This document shows positions 24,689 through 33,432 of a stretch of DNA of 64,000 nt, piece by piece; within the stretch, counting starts at the first letter, position 1, and every line of letters begins with the position of its first letter. This DNA comes from Verrucomicrobiota bacterium (lineage in GTDB: Bacteria > Verrucomicrobiota > Verrucomicrobiia > Opitutales > Intestinicryptomonadaceae): contig QALA01000079.1 of assembly GCA_003343565.1 (NCBI GenBank), positions 1-64,000 on the forward strand, given 5' to 3'. Both the position numbers and the translations under genes were made by a program. A model generated the notes under the pieces. It saw only the letters and a list, made by a program, of their open reading frames with translations. It searched no databases and was not told the DNA's origin.

Positions 24689-27532
24689 TCAATCCAGAAA
24701 AATGTCGCGCGGCTTGCCTGGGCCTTTGTCCGGGCCGATTTTTCCCTGGGTCTCAAGCGCGTCTATAATCCTCGCCGCCCGCCCGTATCCTATGCCGAGC
24801 TTCATTTGCAGAAACGACGTGCTCACGCGCTTTGTGGCCCTTATCAGGCGTATGGCCTCGCCCATTTTCGGATCGGAAGATTCGTCGTCGTCATCGCCGC
24901 CGTCCTCCTCTCCCGCCGCGTCCGCGTCGATTTGAGACTGGATTTCCTCCACGTATTCGGGCTCGCCGTTCTGGCGTATTGCGTCGACAATCGCCTCGAT
25001 TTCCTCGTCGCGCAGAAACGCCCCCTGCGCCCTTATGAAATCCCCGCCGGGATAGTAGAGCATGTCTCCGTGGCCGATGAGAGTCTCGGCGCCCTTGTGG
25101 TCGAGAATCGTCCTGCTGTCGATTTGCGACTGCACCCTGAGGGCGATTCGCGTCGAAAGATTGGCCTTTATCAGTCCCGTAATGACGTTTGTCGAAGGCC
25201 TTTGCGTTGCGATTATCAGGTGAATGCCGGCCGCGCGCGCAAGCTGAGTCAGGCGCGCAATTGCCTGTTCGACCTCCTTTCCGGAAGTCATCATCAAATC
25301 CGCGAACTCGTCGACTATGCAGACGATGTACGGAAGCTTTTGCTTGGGAATTTCCACTTCCGCGCCGTCGCCGATGGATTCGTTTTCAACGGCCGCCGCG
25401 ACGCGCTCCTCCGGAGTCAGCGAAGCCTCCATTTCGTCGGCCTGCGCCTGGGCCTGCCTGTCCTTCATAATCTTGGCATTGAAACCGGCGATGTTGCGAA
25501 CTTCCGTGCACTTGAAAATCTTGTACCTATGCTCCATCTCCGACACGAGCCACCGCAGAGCCGCCGGCACCTTCTTTATGTCCGTGACTACCGGTATGAG
25601 CATGTGCGGAAGCGCGTTGTACCCCTGAAGCTCCACGACTTTCGGATCCACCATTATGAAGCGCAAATCCGCCGGCGTCATTTTGTAAAGCAGCGACACC
25701 ACTATGGAATTTACGCAAACACTCTTGCCGCTCCCGGTGGTTCCCGCAATCAGAAGGTGCGGCATTCTCGCCAAGTCGACGACGAGCGGCCTGCCTGTCA
25801 CGTCCTTGCCGAGCGCGATTGGAATTTCCGCAGAGCTCTCGTTCCATTCGCGCGATGCGATGAGGTCGCGCATGCAGACAATCTCCTTGACGCGGTTGGG
25901 AACCTCTATGCCGACCGTGCCTTTGCCGGGAATAGGCGCGATTACGCGCACCTTTTCGGCCCTGATGCCAAGAGCGATGTCGTCCTCCAAAACGGCGATC
26001 CTGTTTATGCGCACGCCCGGCGCGGGGCGCACTTCGTAGCGCGTGACCACGGGGCCCGGCGACGCCTTGTCAGGAAGAACGCGCGCGCCGAACTGGCCTA
26101 TCACGTTCACAATTTCCCGCATGCGCGCCTCGTAGTCGTCCCTCTTGTCGGGATCGACCGGCTTGGCCTCAAGCAGGAGGTCGAGGGTGGGAAATATGTA
26201 GTCTCCCTTCGCGCTCGGCTGCTTGGCGGCGGAGTATTTTTCCGTCTTTGTGTGCACGACCCTGAATCCGGAACCCCCAAGCTCCCCTCCGTCGGCCTCC
26301 GTGTCCGCGCCTTGAGATGCCGGAGATTCGGAACCCCCGCCCCGCCCTCCGCGCCGCGCGCCGGAGCTTGGAGAATTTTCCCCCGTTCCGCCGCCCTTCG
26401 CGCCCGCGCCGTCGGAGGAACTTTCCCAATCCGGAATTTCGTCGTCCCCGTCGAATCTTGAAAGCGCCGCGGGAATCGGAGGCGGCGCGGCGTCCTCGTC
26501 GTCCTCGGAAAAGTCGAAGCTGTGAGGGGAAGGCGTGACCTCTACGTCTCTTAGGTCAATCGTAAAATCCGAATCGGACATGCCGGAAGCCGGCCCCCGT
26601 TCGGCAGCGAACTGAGAGCGCGCCTCTTCCGAATCCTCCGCGGCGGATTCTCCGCCGGGGCTTTCGGCAAAATTCGACTGCGCCGAAACTTTGCCCCCCG
26701 CTTCCGTTACGGGCGAAGTTTGAGAAATTTCTTCCCCTTCCGCCGCCGGAAGCTTCTCCGAAACCTTCCCAATCGGCCTGCCGAGAATTTCGTTCTCAAT
26801 CGTGTCGGGATTGTAAATTTTGCGAATGCGCCGCTCCACGATTTTATTTAGGCAGAATCTGGCCGGAAAGACCGCCGCTTTCGACAGCAGCACAATCGCG
26901 CGCCACAACAGGCCCGGCAGTTTACAAAACAGCCTCCACAACTCCGCGACCGCCTCAAACGGACTCTCGACAAACACCGTCACGAGGCACGCAAAATAGA
27001 GCGTCCCCACGAGCAGGAGGCTGCCCGCGTTGTCGAAAACCGGAAACAGAAACGCGTCATACGCAAAAGTTCCCAAGCTTCCCCCCGCGCCCGTCGGAAA
27101 GAACGGAGTCGGCGTGCCGGCGGGCTGGACAAAAGCCTGCAACACTGCCGCAAGCATCGAGAGAAGAACGAGCCCGCCGAATATCGCCGCAATTCCAAGC
27201 TTGCCTACTACGACCGCGCTCCTGCGCCAACACAGCAACCCCACCCATATCATATAGACCGGAATCATCAGCGCGCCGCAGCCTATGCTCACCAACCCCA
27301 GAAGCGTGGCGGTAGCGCCGAAGCGGCCGCAGACGTTTCGGCCGGCGCTCTCGGTCGATGAATGCAGGGACTCGAAATAGTCTTTAAAAAACACCTCCTG
27401 TCCCGGAGAATACGCCAGCATCGAAAGCGCCAAGAGCGCGCCGGCAAAAATCAGAATCGAACCGACAACCGGACGCCTGCGCCCGACCATTTCGGCCAAT
27501 TTCTCGACCTTCTTCCTGTTTTTCTTAGCCAT
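24689..27532 (-). CDS. ftsK: DNA translocase FtsK
   Basis: Septal DNA pump that clears and decatenates chromosome termini. The 947-residue protein has the full layout: four membrane helices in residues 1-200, an acidic Ser/Gly/Pro-rich linker (about 230-420), the alpha/beta motor with Walker A GTTGSGKS and Walker B VCIVDEFADLM, the ATQRPSTNVITGLIKAN segment, and the C-terminal gamma winged helix (GYGRAARIIDALETQGKIGP) that reads KOPS. It begins 26 bases after the recN stop, so the two are likely co-transcribed. An insert with RQAQAQADEME lies within the motor, as in other PVC and Bacteroidota FtsK proteins. Confidence 0.97.
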   Translation of the reverse strand: MAKKNRKKVEKLAEMVGRRRPVVGSILIFAGALLALSMLAYSPGQEVFFKDYFESLHSSTESAGRNVCGRFGATATLLGLVSIGCGALMIPVYMIWVGLLCWRRSAVVVGKLGIAAIFGGLVLLSMLAAVLQAFVQPAGTPTPFFPTGAGGSLGTFAYDAFLFPVFDNAGSLLLVGTLYFACLVTVFVESPFEAVAELWRLFCKLPGLLWRAIVLLSKAAVFPARFCLNKIVERRIRKIYNPDTIENEILGRPIGKVSEKLPAAEGEEISQTSPVTEAGGKVSAQSNFAESPGGESAAEDSEEARSQFAAERGPASGMSDSDFTIDLRDVEVTPSPHSFDFSEDDEDAAPPPIPAALSRFDGDDEIPDWESSSDGAGAKGGGTGENSPSSGARRGGRGGGSESPASQGADTEADGGELGGSGFRVVHTKTEKYSAAKQPSAKGDYIFPTLDLLLEAKPVDPDKRDDYEARMREIVNVIGQFGARVLPDKASPGPVVTRYEVRPAPGVRINRIAVLEDDIALGIRAEKVRVIAPIPGKGTVGIEVPNRVKEIVCMRDLIASREWNESSAEIPIALGKDVTGRPLVVDLARMPHLLIAGTTGSGKSVCVNSIVVSLLYKMTPADLRFIMVDPKVVELQGYNALPHMLIPVVTDIKKVPAALRWLVSEMEHRYKIFKCTEVRNIAGFNAKIMKDRQAQAQADEMEASLTPEERVAAAVENESIGDGAEVEIPKQKLPYIVCIVDEFADLMMTSGKEVEQAIARLTQLARAAGIHLIIATQRPSTNVITGLIKANLSTRIALRVQSQIDSRTILDHKGAETLIGHGDMLYYPGGDFIRAQGAFLRDEEIEAIVDAIRQNGEPEYVEEIQSQIDADAAGEEDGGDDDDESSDPKMGEAIRLIRATKRVSTSFLQMKLGIGYGRAARIIDALETQGKIGPDKGPGKPRDIFLD

Positions 27533-27558
27533 TGAAAAAACAACTCCCGAACTCCCGG

Positions 27559-29223
27559 TTATCCGCCCTTCAGCAGCTCGCGCGCATGCGCGACGGCAGA
27601 TTCCGAACTTCTGTCGCCCAGCATTCTCGCCAATTCCGAAACGCGCAGGGCGGCGTCGCCGGATATTTCACCGGCGGATATTTTAGTGCTGTCCCTTTTC
27701 TGGAATTTTTCAACAAGAAAATGGGCGTCCGCGCGCGCGGCGACCTGCGGCAAATGCGTAATGCAAAAAACCTGATGAGCGCCGGAAAGGCGCGAAAGCT
27801 GCCTGCCCACCTCCGCCCCGACCTCTCCGCCGACGTTCGCGTCGACCTCGTCGAACACCAAAACCGGAGTTTCGTCGGCCTCCGCAAGGACGGACTTCAA
27901 GGCCAGCATCAGGCGCGCAAGCTCGCCGCTTGAGGCTACCTTCGCAAGCGGTTTCGGAGGCTGGCCCGCGTTTGCCGAAAAGTAAAATTCGCACGAGCTG
28001 CCGAAATTTCCCGACGGCTCCGAATCGCGCGAAAGCTCTATTTTAAACTCCGGACGCTTGAAGCCCAGATTCTTCAAAAGCTTTGCGACCTCCCGTTCGG
28101 CCCCCTGCGCGGCGCGGCGGCGCAGCGCGAAGATTTTGTCCGCCAACGGCTCCAACTCTCTCAAAATTCCGTCGCGCTCCGCGCGCAGCCTGTCGAGAGA
28201 CGCCCCGACGTCGGTCTGAAGCTCTATCTTGCGCGCCATCTCGTCCCGCGCGGCGAGAACCGCGGAGGCCGTGGCCCCGTAGCGGCGCGATATTCCCATC
28301 CACGCCGACATTCTCGCCCTTACGGACTCAATCTGCGCCGGGCTCATTTCCGACGCCCGCGCGAGCGACTCAAACTCCGAAGATATGTCGTCTATCTCGA
28401 CCACCGCCGCGGATATGCGCTCCGCCAGCCCCTCCGCCGCCTCAAGCTCGCCCGCCAAATCCGCCGCCAAACGATTGCACGCGCGCAGACGCTCCGCCGC
28501 CGAATCCGCCCCCGTCAGAGATTCGACTATCGCCCCGGACTTCTCGGAAATGTCGCTCGCCATCTCGGCAATCTTGTACGACTGCTCCAACTGCGCTATC
28601 GAATCTTCGGAAATTTTCATCTCGTCGATTTCGTCGATTCTGGATTGTAGAAATTCCGCCTCCTCCGGCGACAGCCGCTTTGAATGCGACAGTTCCTCCA
28701 TTTCCGAAAGCGCGCGCTTCAGACGCCCGTAGGCGCGCGCGTACTCGGCAAACGTCTCGGCGCCGCCGCACATGGCGTCCAGCATCTCAAGCTGGCTGCG
28801 CGCGGAAAAGAGTTTTTGCGGCTCGCCCGGCCCGTGGAAATCTATCCAAACCTCGCCGAGTTTCGCAAGGACCGACAGCGGAGCGAGCGCGCCGTTTACA
28901 AATATGCGCCCCCCCTTGGCCTTTGAGACGGAACGCGAGATTATCAGCGAGCCGTCCTCGCAACGCGGAAGGCCGCAGGCTTCGAGAATCGCGTCGACAC
29001 GGCGGGCGTCGGAAAAGGAAATCGAGCCTTCCACAACGCAGGCATCGCCGAAATTTCCGACAATTTCCCTTCCGCAGCGGTTGCCGGCCAGCATCGAGAG
29101 GGCTCCCAAAATCACGCTCTTGCCGGCTCCCGTCTCTCCGGTCACGCAGATAAAGCCGCTCCCAAAATCCAGGGAGAGCGAATCTATCAAAGCCAAATTC
29201 GATATTTTCAAAAAATCCAGCAT
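27559..29223 (-). CDS. recN: DNA repair ATPase RecN
   Basis: SMC-like protein that gathers broken DNA ends for recombination. 554 residues, normal length. The Walker A motif GETGAGKS is at residues 29-36, the coiled-coil arms occupy about 150-370, and the C-terminal ATPase half has SSGELARLMLALK (signature) and VLVFDEVDANVGG (Walker B), then FCITHLPQVAARAD. The ATG at 29223 is used because MLDFLKISNLALID is the standard RecN start; the frame extends upstream without family similarity. ftsK follows after 26 bases. Confidence 0.96.
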   Translation of the reverse strand: MLDFLKISNLALIDSLSLDFGSGFICVTGETGAGKSVILGALSMLAGNRCGREIVGNFGDACVVEGSISFSDARRVDAILEACGLPRCEDGSLIISRSVSKAKGGRIFVNGALAPLSVLAKLGEVWIDFHGPGEPQKLFSARSQLEMLDAMCGGAETFAEYARAYGRLKRALSEMEELSHSKRLSPEEAEFLQSRIDEIDEMKISEDSIAQLEQSYKIAEMASDISEKSGAIVESLTGADSAAERLRACNRLAADLAGELEAAEGLAERISAAVVEIDDISSEFESLARASEMSPAQIESVRARMSAWMGISRRYGATASAVLAARDEMARKIELQTDVGASLDRLRAERDGILRELEPLADKIFALRRRAAQGAEREVAKLLKNLGFKRPEFKIELSRDSEPSGNFGSSCEFYFSANAGQPPKPLAKVASSGELARLMLALKSVLAEADETPVLVFDEVDANVGGEVGAEVGRQLSRLSGAHQVFCITHLPQVAARADAHFLVEKFQKRDSTKISAGEISGDAALRVSELARMLGDRSSESAVAHARELLKGG

Positions 29224-29773
29224 ATGCGGTTTTGATATGACCGTTTTTATCGTGCATATTTTCCGCGCCTTTCCAAGCGCATTTTGCCGTTGCGCGCAAA
29301 ATGCGCAATTTTGCGCGCCGCGCGGTACCTTTGTTTTTTTCGCCAATATACGCCCCGCGATTCGGAGGGAGCGGTTTCCAAAAAAAGCCGAATAGCGCAA
29401 GGCAAAAAAACGGCTTGCGCGCAAATATGGAAGTCCGCAAGAACGTTAATTGCCCAAGATATTTTCATGCGCCGGCTTTTGAGAGAGTCGACAGCGGCGT
29501 TTATATATTTTTGGAAATGAAAATATCGCGGCAAATAGGCGGCAAATCCCGGCGCAGTTAAAAAAAGCGCGGCGGATTGGGCGTTTTGTTTAGATTTGAG
29601 TTCGAAACTATTCCTTGCGCGCCTCAAATTTCGTTTTCTAAGTTGAAACGGACAAATTATTTTCGCAACCTTTGCGATTGCCATTGTCCGATTAAAAAAT
29701 CGTCGCGCCAACTAAGGCCGAACAAAAACAAAACCGCCCGATTATCGCATTCGGCGCGACATATTGTGCGCTA
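29224..29773. other. Intergenic region recN / tRNA-Leu
   Basis: 550 bases with alternating A/T- and GC-rich patches. No gene, no clear promoter for recN and no strong terminator for the tRNA are visible. Confidence 0.4.
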
Positions 29774-29857
29774 TACCCGGAGTGGGGGTCGAACCCACAC
29801 GACCCAAAGGCCGTCAGATTTTGAGTCTGATGCGTCTGCCAATTCCGCCATCCGGGC
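29774..29857 (-). tRNA. tRNA-Leu (anticodon CAA)
   Basis: 84 nucleotides with a seven-pair acceptor stem (GCCCGGA/TCCGGGT, first pair G-U), D-arm GGCGGAATTGGCAGACGC, anticodon stem-loop TCAGA-CTCAAAA-TCTGA, a long variable arm and T-arm GTGGGTTCGACCCCCAC, typical of class II tRNA-Leu. Anticodon CAA reads UUG. The CCA end is not encoded (TAG follows the discriminator A). A TTGACA lies 42 bases upstream on the same strand. Confidence 0.96.
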
Positions 29858-30215
29858 AATTTTTATAAGTTTTGTAGAAAATCCCGCCATGCGCGCAATG
29901 TCAATAAAATTATCGGAATTTGAATGCGCGAATCGGACGGATTAAAAAATTTTTCCTCTACTTTCTCGCGCGGCGCACAAAAGCAACCGTCATAACCCTA
30001 TTGCAACGGCCGAGGCCTCCAGTTTGTTAAGCTTAAAAAACAACGCCCGCAAAACCGGAAAAATGCGCGCCGTTTAGTCTTTGCAACAATGCGCTAATAA
30101 GCAATGCGGCCGCAAAGGAGTGCGCGGACATAGTAAAATCAGACGCGCAAAGTTCGCACGATTTCGCATTATCGGCGAAAAACCGAAAAAAACGGCGGCG
30201 TACCCCGAAGGAACC
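29858..30215. other. Intergenic region tRNA-Leu / prs
   Basis: 358 bases. Contains TTGACA (minus strand, 29904-29899), a possible -35 of the tRNA gene without a clear -10. Just after the prs stop a small TTCG-loop hairpin is followed by seven T's near 30185-30210, a weak terminator candidate. No coding frame. Confidence 0.4.
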
Positions 30216-31169
30216 TCAAATTCCCTTTATCTGGAATAAGGAGGTCACCGACATGTTGTTGTGCACATGCGCGATAGCCTTCGCCAACAGGTGCGCTACG
30301 GGAAGAACGGTTATGGGATAGTCCTTATAACGCGGCTTCGGAGGGGTTGAATCCGTGACTATGAGCTCGTCCAGCCAGGGTTCGGAGAGCCTGTCGTAGG
30401 CCGTATCTGTGAGTATTGCGTGCGTCACCGCGGCGCGCACCGTATTTGCGCCGTTCGACTTGAGAAGCTTGGCGGCGGCCGTGAGAGTTCCCGCGGTTTC
30501 GGTCATGTCGTCGACAATCAGAATGTCGCGCCCCTCCACTTCGCCCACAAGGCTGGTCGCCTCGACGACCTCCGCGCTTATGCGCCTCTTGGCGATAAAG
30601 CCGAGCGGACAGTCAAAGAGACTCGCGTAGGCCTGCGCGCGCTTGAGCCCGCCGACGTCCGGAGAAAACACCGTCGTGTTGGAGAGATCCTTCTTCTTGA
30701 GGTAGTCGAATATTACGGGAGACGCGTAGAGGTGGTCGCAGGGAATGTCGAAAAAGCCCTGTATCTGCGTGGCGTGGAGGTCGAGAGTGAGAATCCTGTT
30801 GGCTCCGGAAGCCACGAGAAGATTCGCTATAAGCTTGGCGGTTATCGGCACGCGGGGCTGGTCTTTTCTGTCCTGACGGGCGTATCCGAAGAACGGGAGC
30901 ACCGCGGTAATGCGCTTTGCGGAGGCCCTGCGGGCGGCGTCTATCATTATCAGCAGCTCCATTACGCTGTCGTTTGTGGGGTTGCACGTGGGCTGGATTA
31001 TGAACACGTCGTCGCCGCGAATATGGTCGACAATCTTTGCGAAAGTTTCGCTGTCGGGAAACGACTGCACCAATGCGTTGCCCAACGGTATTGACATTTC
31101 CTTACAAATTGCGTTTGCGAGTTCGGGGTGGGTTCTTCCCGTGAATATTTTAATATTGTCGAGTTTCAT
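30216..31169 (-). CDS. prs: Ribose-phosphate pyrophosphokinase (PRPP synthetase)
   Basis: Makes PRPP from ribose 5-phosphate and ATP for nucleotide, histidine and NAD synthesis. 317 residues, class I length. Motifs: FPDSETF near residue 37, the flexible loop PFFGYARQDRK, the histidine-bearing TLDLHATQIQGFF, the catalytic loop (IAKRR), and the PRPP-binding DILIVDDMTETAGT. A ribosome-like GGA precedes the ATG at 31169. Cytoplasmic. Single gene in this window. Confidence 0.97.
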   Translation of the reverse strand: MKLDNIKIFTGRTHPELANAICKEMSIPLGNALVQSFPDSETFAKIVDHIRGDDVFIIQPTCNPTNDSVMELLIMIDAARRASAKRITAVLPFFGYARQDRKDQPRVPITAKLIANLLVASGANRILTLDLHATQIQGFFDIPCDHLYASPVIFDYLKKKDLSNTTVFSPDVGGLKRAQAYASLFDCPLGFIAKRRISAEVVEATSLVGEVEGRDILIVDDMTETAGTLTAAAKLLKSNGANTVRAAVTHAILTDTAYDRLSEPWLDELIVTDSTPPKPRYKDYPITVLPVAHLLAKAIAHVHNNMSVTSLFQIKGI

Positions 31170-31372
31170 TTCCGGAAGCAGAGTATGAAGTTTTCAAGCT
31201 ACGCTCCGCCCTTTTTCAGTCAAGATTTTTTTGGCTGCGTTCCGCATTGGAATGCTCGATTTTGCAAAAATGCGGCGAAATTTTAAAAACGCCTCCGCCT
31301 CCGGCAATGCGGGATTTGGCGAACGCGCCGAAATAGGATTATTTTTTTGGGTAGGGCGCGCATGTTTTCTTT

Positions 31373-31987
31373 TTAATCAATCTTTTTTTCCACAAAAATT
31401 TTTAATTTCCTCTGCCATATTGCAAAACCCAACGCGTTGTTAATCGTCTCGGAGCCGAAAGACTCGTCATAATCGCGAACGGAAACTTTTATGCTCTTCG
31501 GAAAGTCAAATCTGACGATGCTAATCGGCTCTTTGGCGTTGTAAATTTCCCGGCGCGTCAGATACTTAGCCGATTTGAAATCTGCGGCCGTACATGCGCA
31601 AACGTCGACTTTGTTTTCGCCGTTTCCGTAAAAATTGGAATATTTTACCCCGTCAATAACAAAGCTGCCGATATTTGAAACCGTCGCGAATCGATAAATA
31701 ATTTCCGACTTCAGCGTCTCGTCAAGCTTCGCGTTGAGTTCGGAGATTTCGTTCTTCATTGTCTCCTCAAGTTCCCCCGCCGAAAAATCGCGCAGAATTT
31801 CAAAGAAATCCCCAAGTTTGCCGCCCCGCGGCGCGTCGTTGCCCTTTGTCGCCCACATCTTCGTGCAAGCATATTTGAGGGCGTCCAACTCTTCCGGGGA
31901 AATCGCCGACTCGTATTTTGCCCAACGACCGTCGTTCGCCTCCTTAAATAATCTTATTTTTTCGCCCTTTTGGTATTCTTTGTTCAT
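31373..31987 (-). CDS. Hypothetical protein, no family recognised
   Basis: A 204-residue frame starting at ATG 31987. The composition is protein-like (balanced charge, Tyr and Phe throughout) and AT-richer than its neighbours, which supports coding but hints at a different origin. The first half looks helical and charged (SPEELDALKYACTKMW, GELEETMKNEISELNAKLDE); the second half is more beta-like (NIGSFVIDGVKYSNFYGNG, ISIVRFDFPKSIKVSVRDYD). No signal peptide or membrane segment. I do not recognise a domain. No operon partner: prs lies 200 bases downstream and lpxD 390 bases upstream, with a structured RNA candidate between. Confidence 0.6.
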   Translation of the reverse strand: MNKEYQKGEKIRLFKEANDGRWAKYESAISPEELDALKYACTKMWATKGNDAPRGGKLGDFFEILRDFSAGELEETMKNEISELNAKLDETLKSEIIYRFATVSNIGSFVIDGVKYSNFYGNGENKVDVCACTAADFKSAKYLTRREIYNAKEPISIVRFDFPKSIKVSVRDYDESFGSETINNALGFAIWQRKLKIFVEKKID

Positions 31988-32029
31988 TTTTTATCATTCT
32001 CTTTGCGCACTGATTTTTTTGTTTCCCAT

Positions 32030-32157
32030 TAAGAAGAACCGCCCCTTTCATGGGCGGACGCACCATCAGGACCTATCTTTAAAAAATTATTTTGACGCGC
32101 GTTTTGATGGGGCGGTGAAGTATTCGTCCCGTTAAGGCGGGACTCGGAATTTTTTTT
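32030..32157 (+). ncRNA. Candidate small RNA with alternative folds and a terminator
   Basis: On the plus strand: a hairpin CCGCCC/GGGCGG (32039-32044 with 32052-32057); a competing long-range pairing ACCGCCCC/GGGGCGGT (32038-32045 with 32109-32116); CCATCA/TGATGG (32063-32068 with 32105-32110); and a terminator GTCCCG/CGGGAC (32126-32131 with 32138-32143) followed by eight T's (32150-32157). No plus-strand gene lies upstream or downstream, so the terminator has no other customer. The 5' end and promoter are not clear. Confidence 0.35.
32126..32157 (+). terminator. Orphan Rho-independent terminator
   Basis: Six-base perfect stem, six-base loop and a T8 tract after six bases. It faces away from all protein genes nearby and is the main reason for proposing a small RNA here. 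Confidence 0.55.
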
Positions 32158-32377
32158 AGCCCGCGGCGCAAAATACCCCCTTATTAAGACGGACTCAAAA
32201 AACCGCGCATTCGGCAAATGCGCAGCTTTGCAAGCCGCACTGCCCGCCCTTTCCCGCGCGCGATAGGCATGAATGCAAAGCCGCGCAAAAAAATCAAATC
32301 CGAAGCCAAGCTAAAAAACGTTCGCAGGAGCTTTCGGCAAAGGCGCGCGCCCCGGCCTGTTTTCTCCCGTATCCCGT

Positions 32378-33427
32378 CTATTTTGCGAAGGTCTTTTTCT
32401 CGATATTTAGGGCTTTTTCCACGTCCTTAAGCCTGTCGAAGAAGTCGGGAAGCTTGTCTATGAGAACTTCGATTTTGTGCGCGTGCATATACGGACGCGG
32501 AGGCGTGCCGCGCATATAGGACTTCGGCGGAATGTTCCCGTTGACTCCGCTCTGGCCGCCTATCATGGCGCCGTCGCCTATGTTTATGTGCCCCGCTACC
32601 CCCGTCTGGCCGCCCAGCACCGCGTAATTGCCGATCTTCGTGCTTCCGGAAATTCCGACTTGGGAAACCAGAAGCGCGCCCCGCCCGATTTGCACGTTGT
32701 GCGCAATCTGGACGAGATTGTCGATCTTCGTTCCGGCTCCCACGCGGGTGGTGTCGAATCGGGCCCTGTCTATGCAGGTGTTTGCGCCTATGTCGACGTC
32801 GTCCTCAAGCTCCACGATTCCGACCTGCGGAATGCGCACATGCCTGCCGTCGATAAATTCGTATCCGTATCCGTCCGAACCTATCACGGCGCCGGACTGA
32901 AGCCGCACCCTCTTTCCGAGAATGCAGCGGTCCAACACCACGCTGTTGGGCATCAGGACGCAGTCCTCGCCGATTTTCACGCCGCGGCCGACGTAATTGT
33001 TGCCGTACAAGACGCACCCTTCCGCGATCTCCGCGCCCTCGCACACGACAACATTCGGCCCGATATAGGAATTGCGGCTGACCTTCGCGTTGCGGTCTAT
33101 GACGGAGGTCGGGTGTATCGACGAATGGGGTTTCGCATACAGTTCCCTTTCAATCAGCGCGCATATTTTGCCCAGCGCCATGGAGGGATTGTCAACCCGC
33201 ACGACGGCCGCCCCTTCCGGAAGCTCCCCCTTGTACGAGCGCGGAAGTATCACCGCCGAAGCCTTGGTCGACGGAACTTCGGCCGCGTACTTTTTATTGC
33301 CCAAAAAGGTCAGTTCGTTTTTCCCCGCCTTGTCGAGCGCGGCAATGCCGACGATTTCCACGTCGGCCGGCCCCGACACGTCGGGATTGTCAAAGAGTTT
33401 GACCAGTTCCGATAGTTTGCATTTCAT
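32378..33427 (-). CDS. lpxD: UDP-3-O-acylglucosamine N-acyltransferase LpxD
   Basis: Third step of lipid A synthesis. 349 residues: an N-terminal uridine-binding domain (MKCKLSELVKLFD, then AGKNELTFLGNKKYA), a left-handed beta-helix of hexapeptide repeats (SYIGPNVVVCEGAEIAEGC, VLMPNSVVLDRC), the catalytic-histidine region QIAHNVQIG, and a helical C-terminus. The ATG at 33427 is the family start; the frame runs upstream into the preceding gene. It lies five bases after the stop of the HD phosphohydrolase, so it is the last gene of a HIT-phoH-pgpH-lpxD unit. Confidence 0.96.
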   Translation of the reverse strand: MKCKLSELVKLFDNPDVSGPADVEIVGIAALDKAGKNELTFLGNKKYAAEVPSTKASAVILPRSYKGELPEGAAVVRVDNPSMALGKICALIERELYAKPHSSIHPTSVIDRNAKVSRNSYIGPNVVVCEGAEIAEGCVLYGNNYVGRGVKIGEDCVLMPNSVVLDRCILGKRVRLQSGAVIGSDGYGYEFIDGRHVRIPQVGIVELEDDVDIGANTCIDRARFDTTRVGAGTKIDNLVQIAHNVQIGRGALLVSQVGISGSTKIGNYAVLGGQTGVAGHINIGDGAMIGGQSGVNGNIPPKSYMRGTPPRPYMHAHKIEVLIDKLPDFFDRLKDVEKALNIEKKTFAK

Positions 33428-33432
33428 GGGAT

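Larger units (their letters stand above)
31988..32377. other. Intergenic region upstream of the hypothetical gene
   Basis: 390 bases between lpxD and the unrecognised gene. Its left half contains the structured plus-strand element at 32030-32157. A second copy of a TTAAGnCGGnACTC-like segment occurs at about 32183-32196. Confidence 0.45.

Noticed and set aside
24806..26461. Long plus-strand frame opposite ftsK
   Set aside because: Shadow of the FtsK gene caused by its GC-rich codons; no family motifs.
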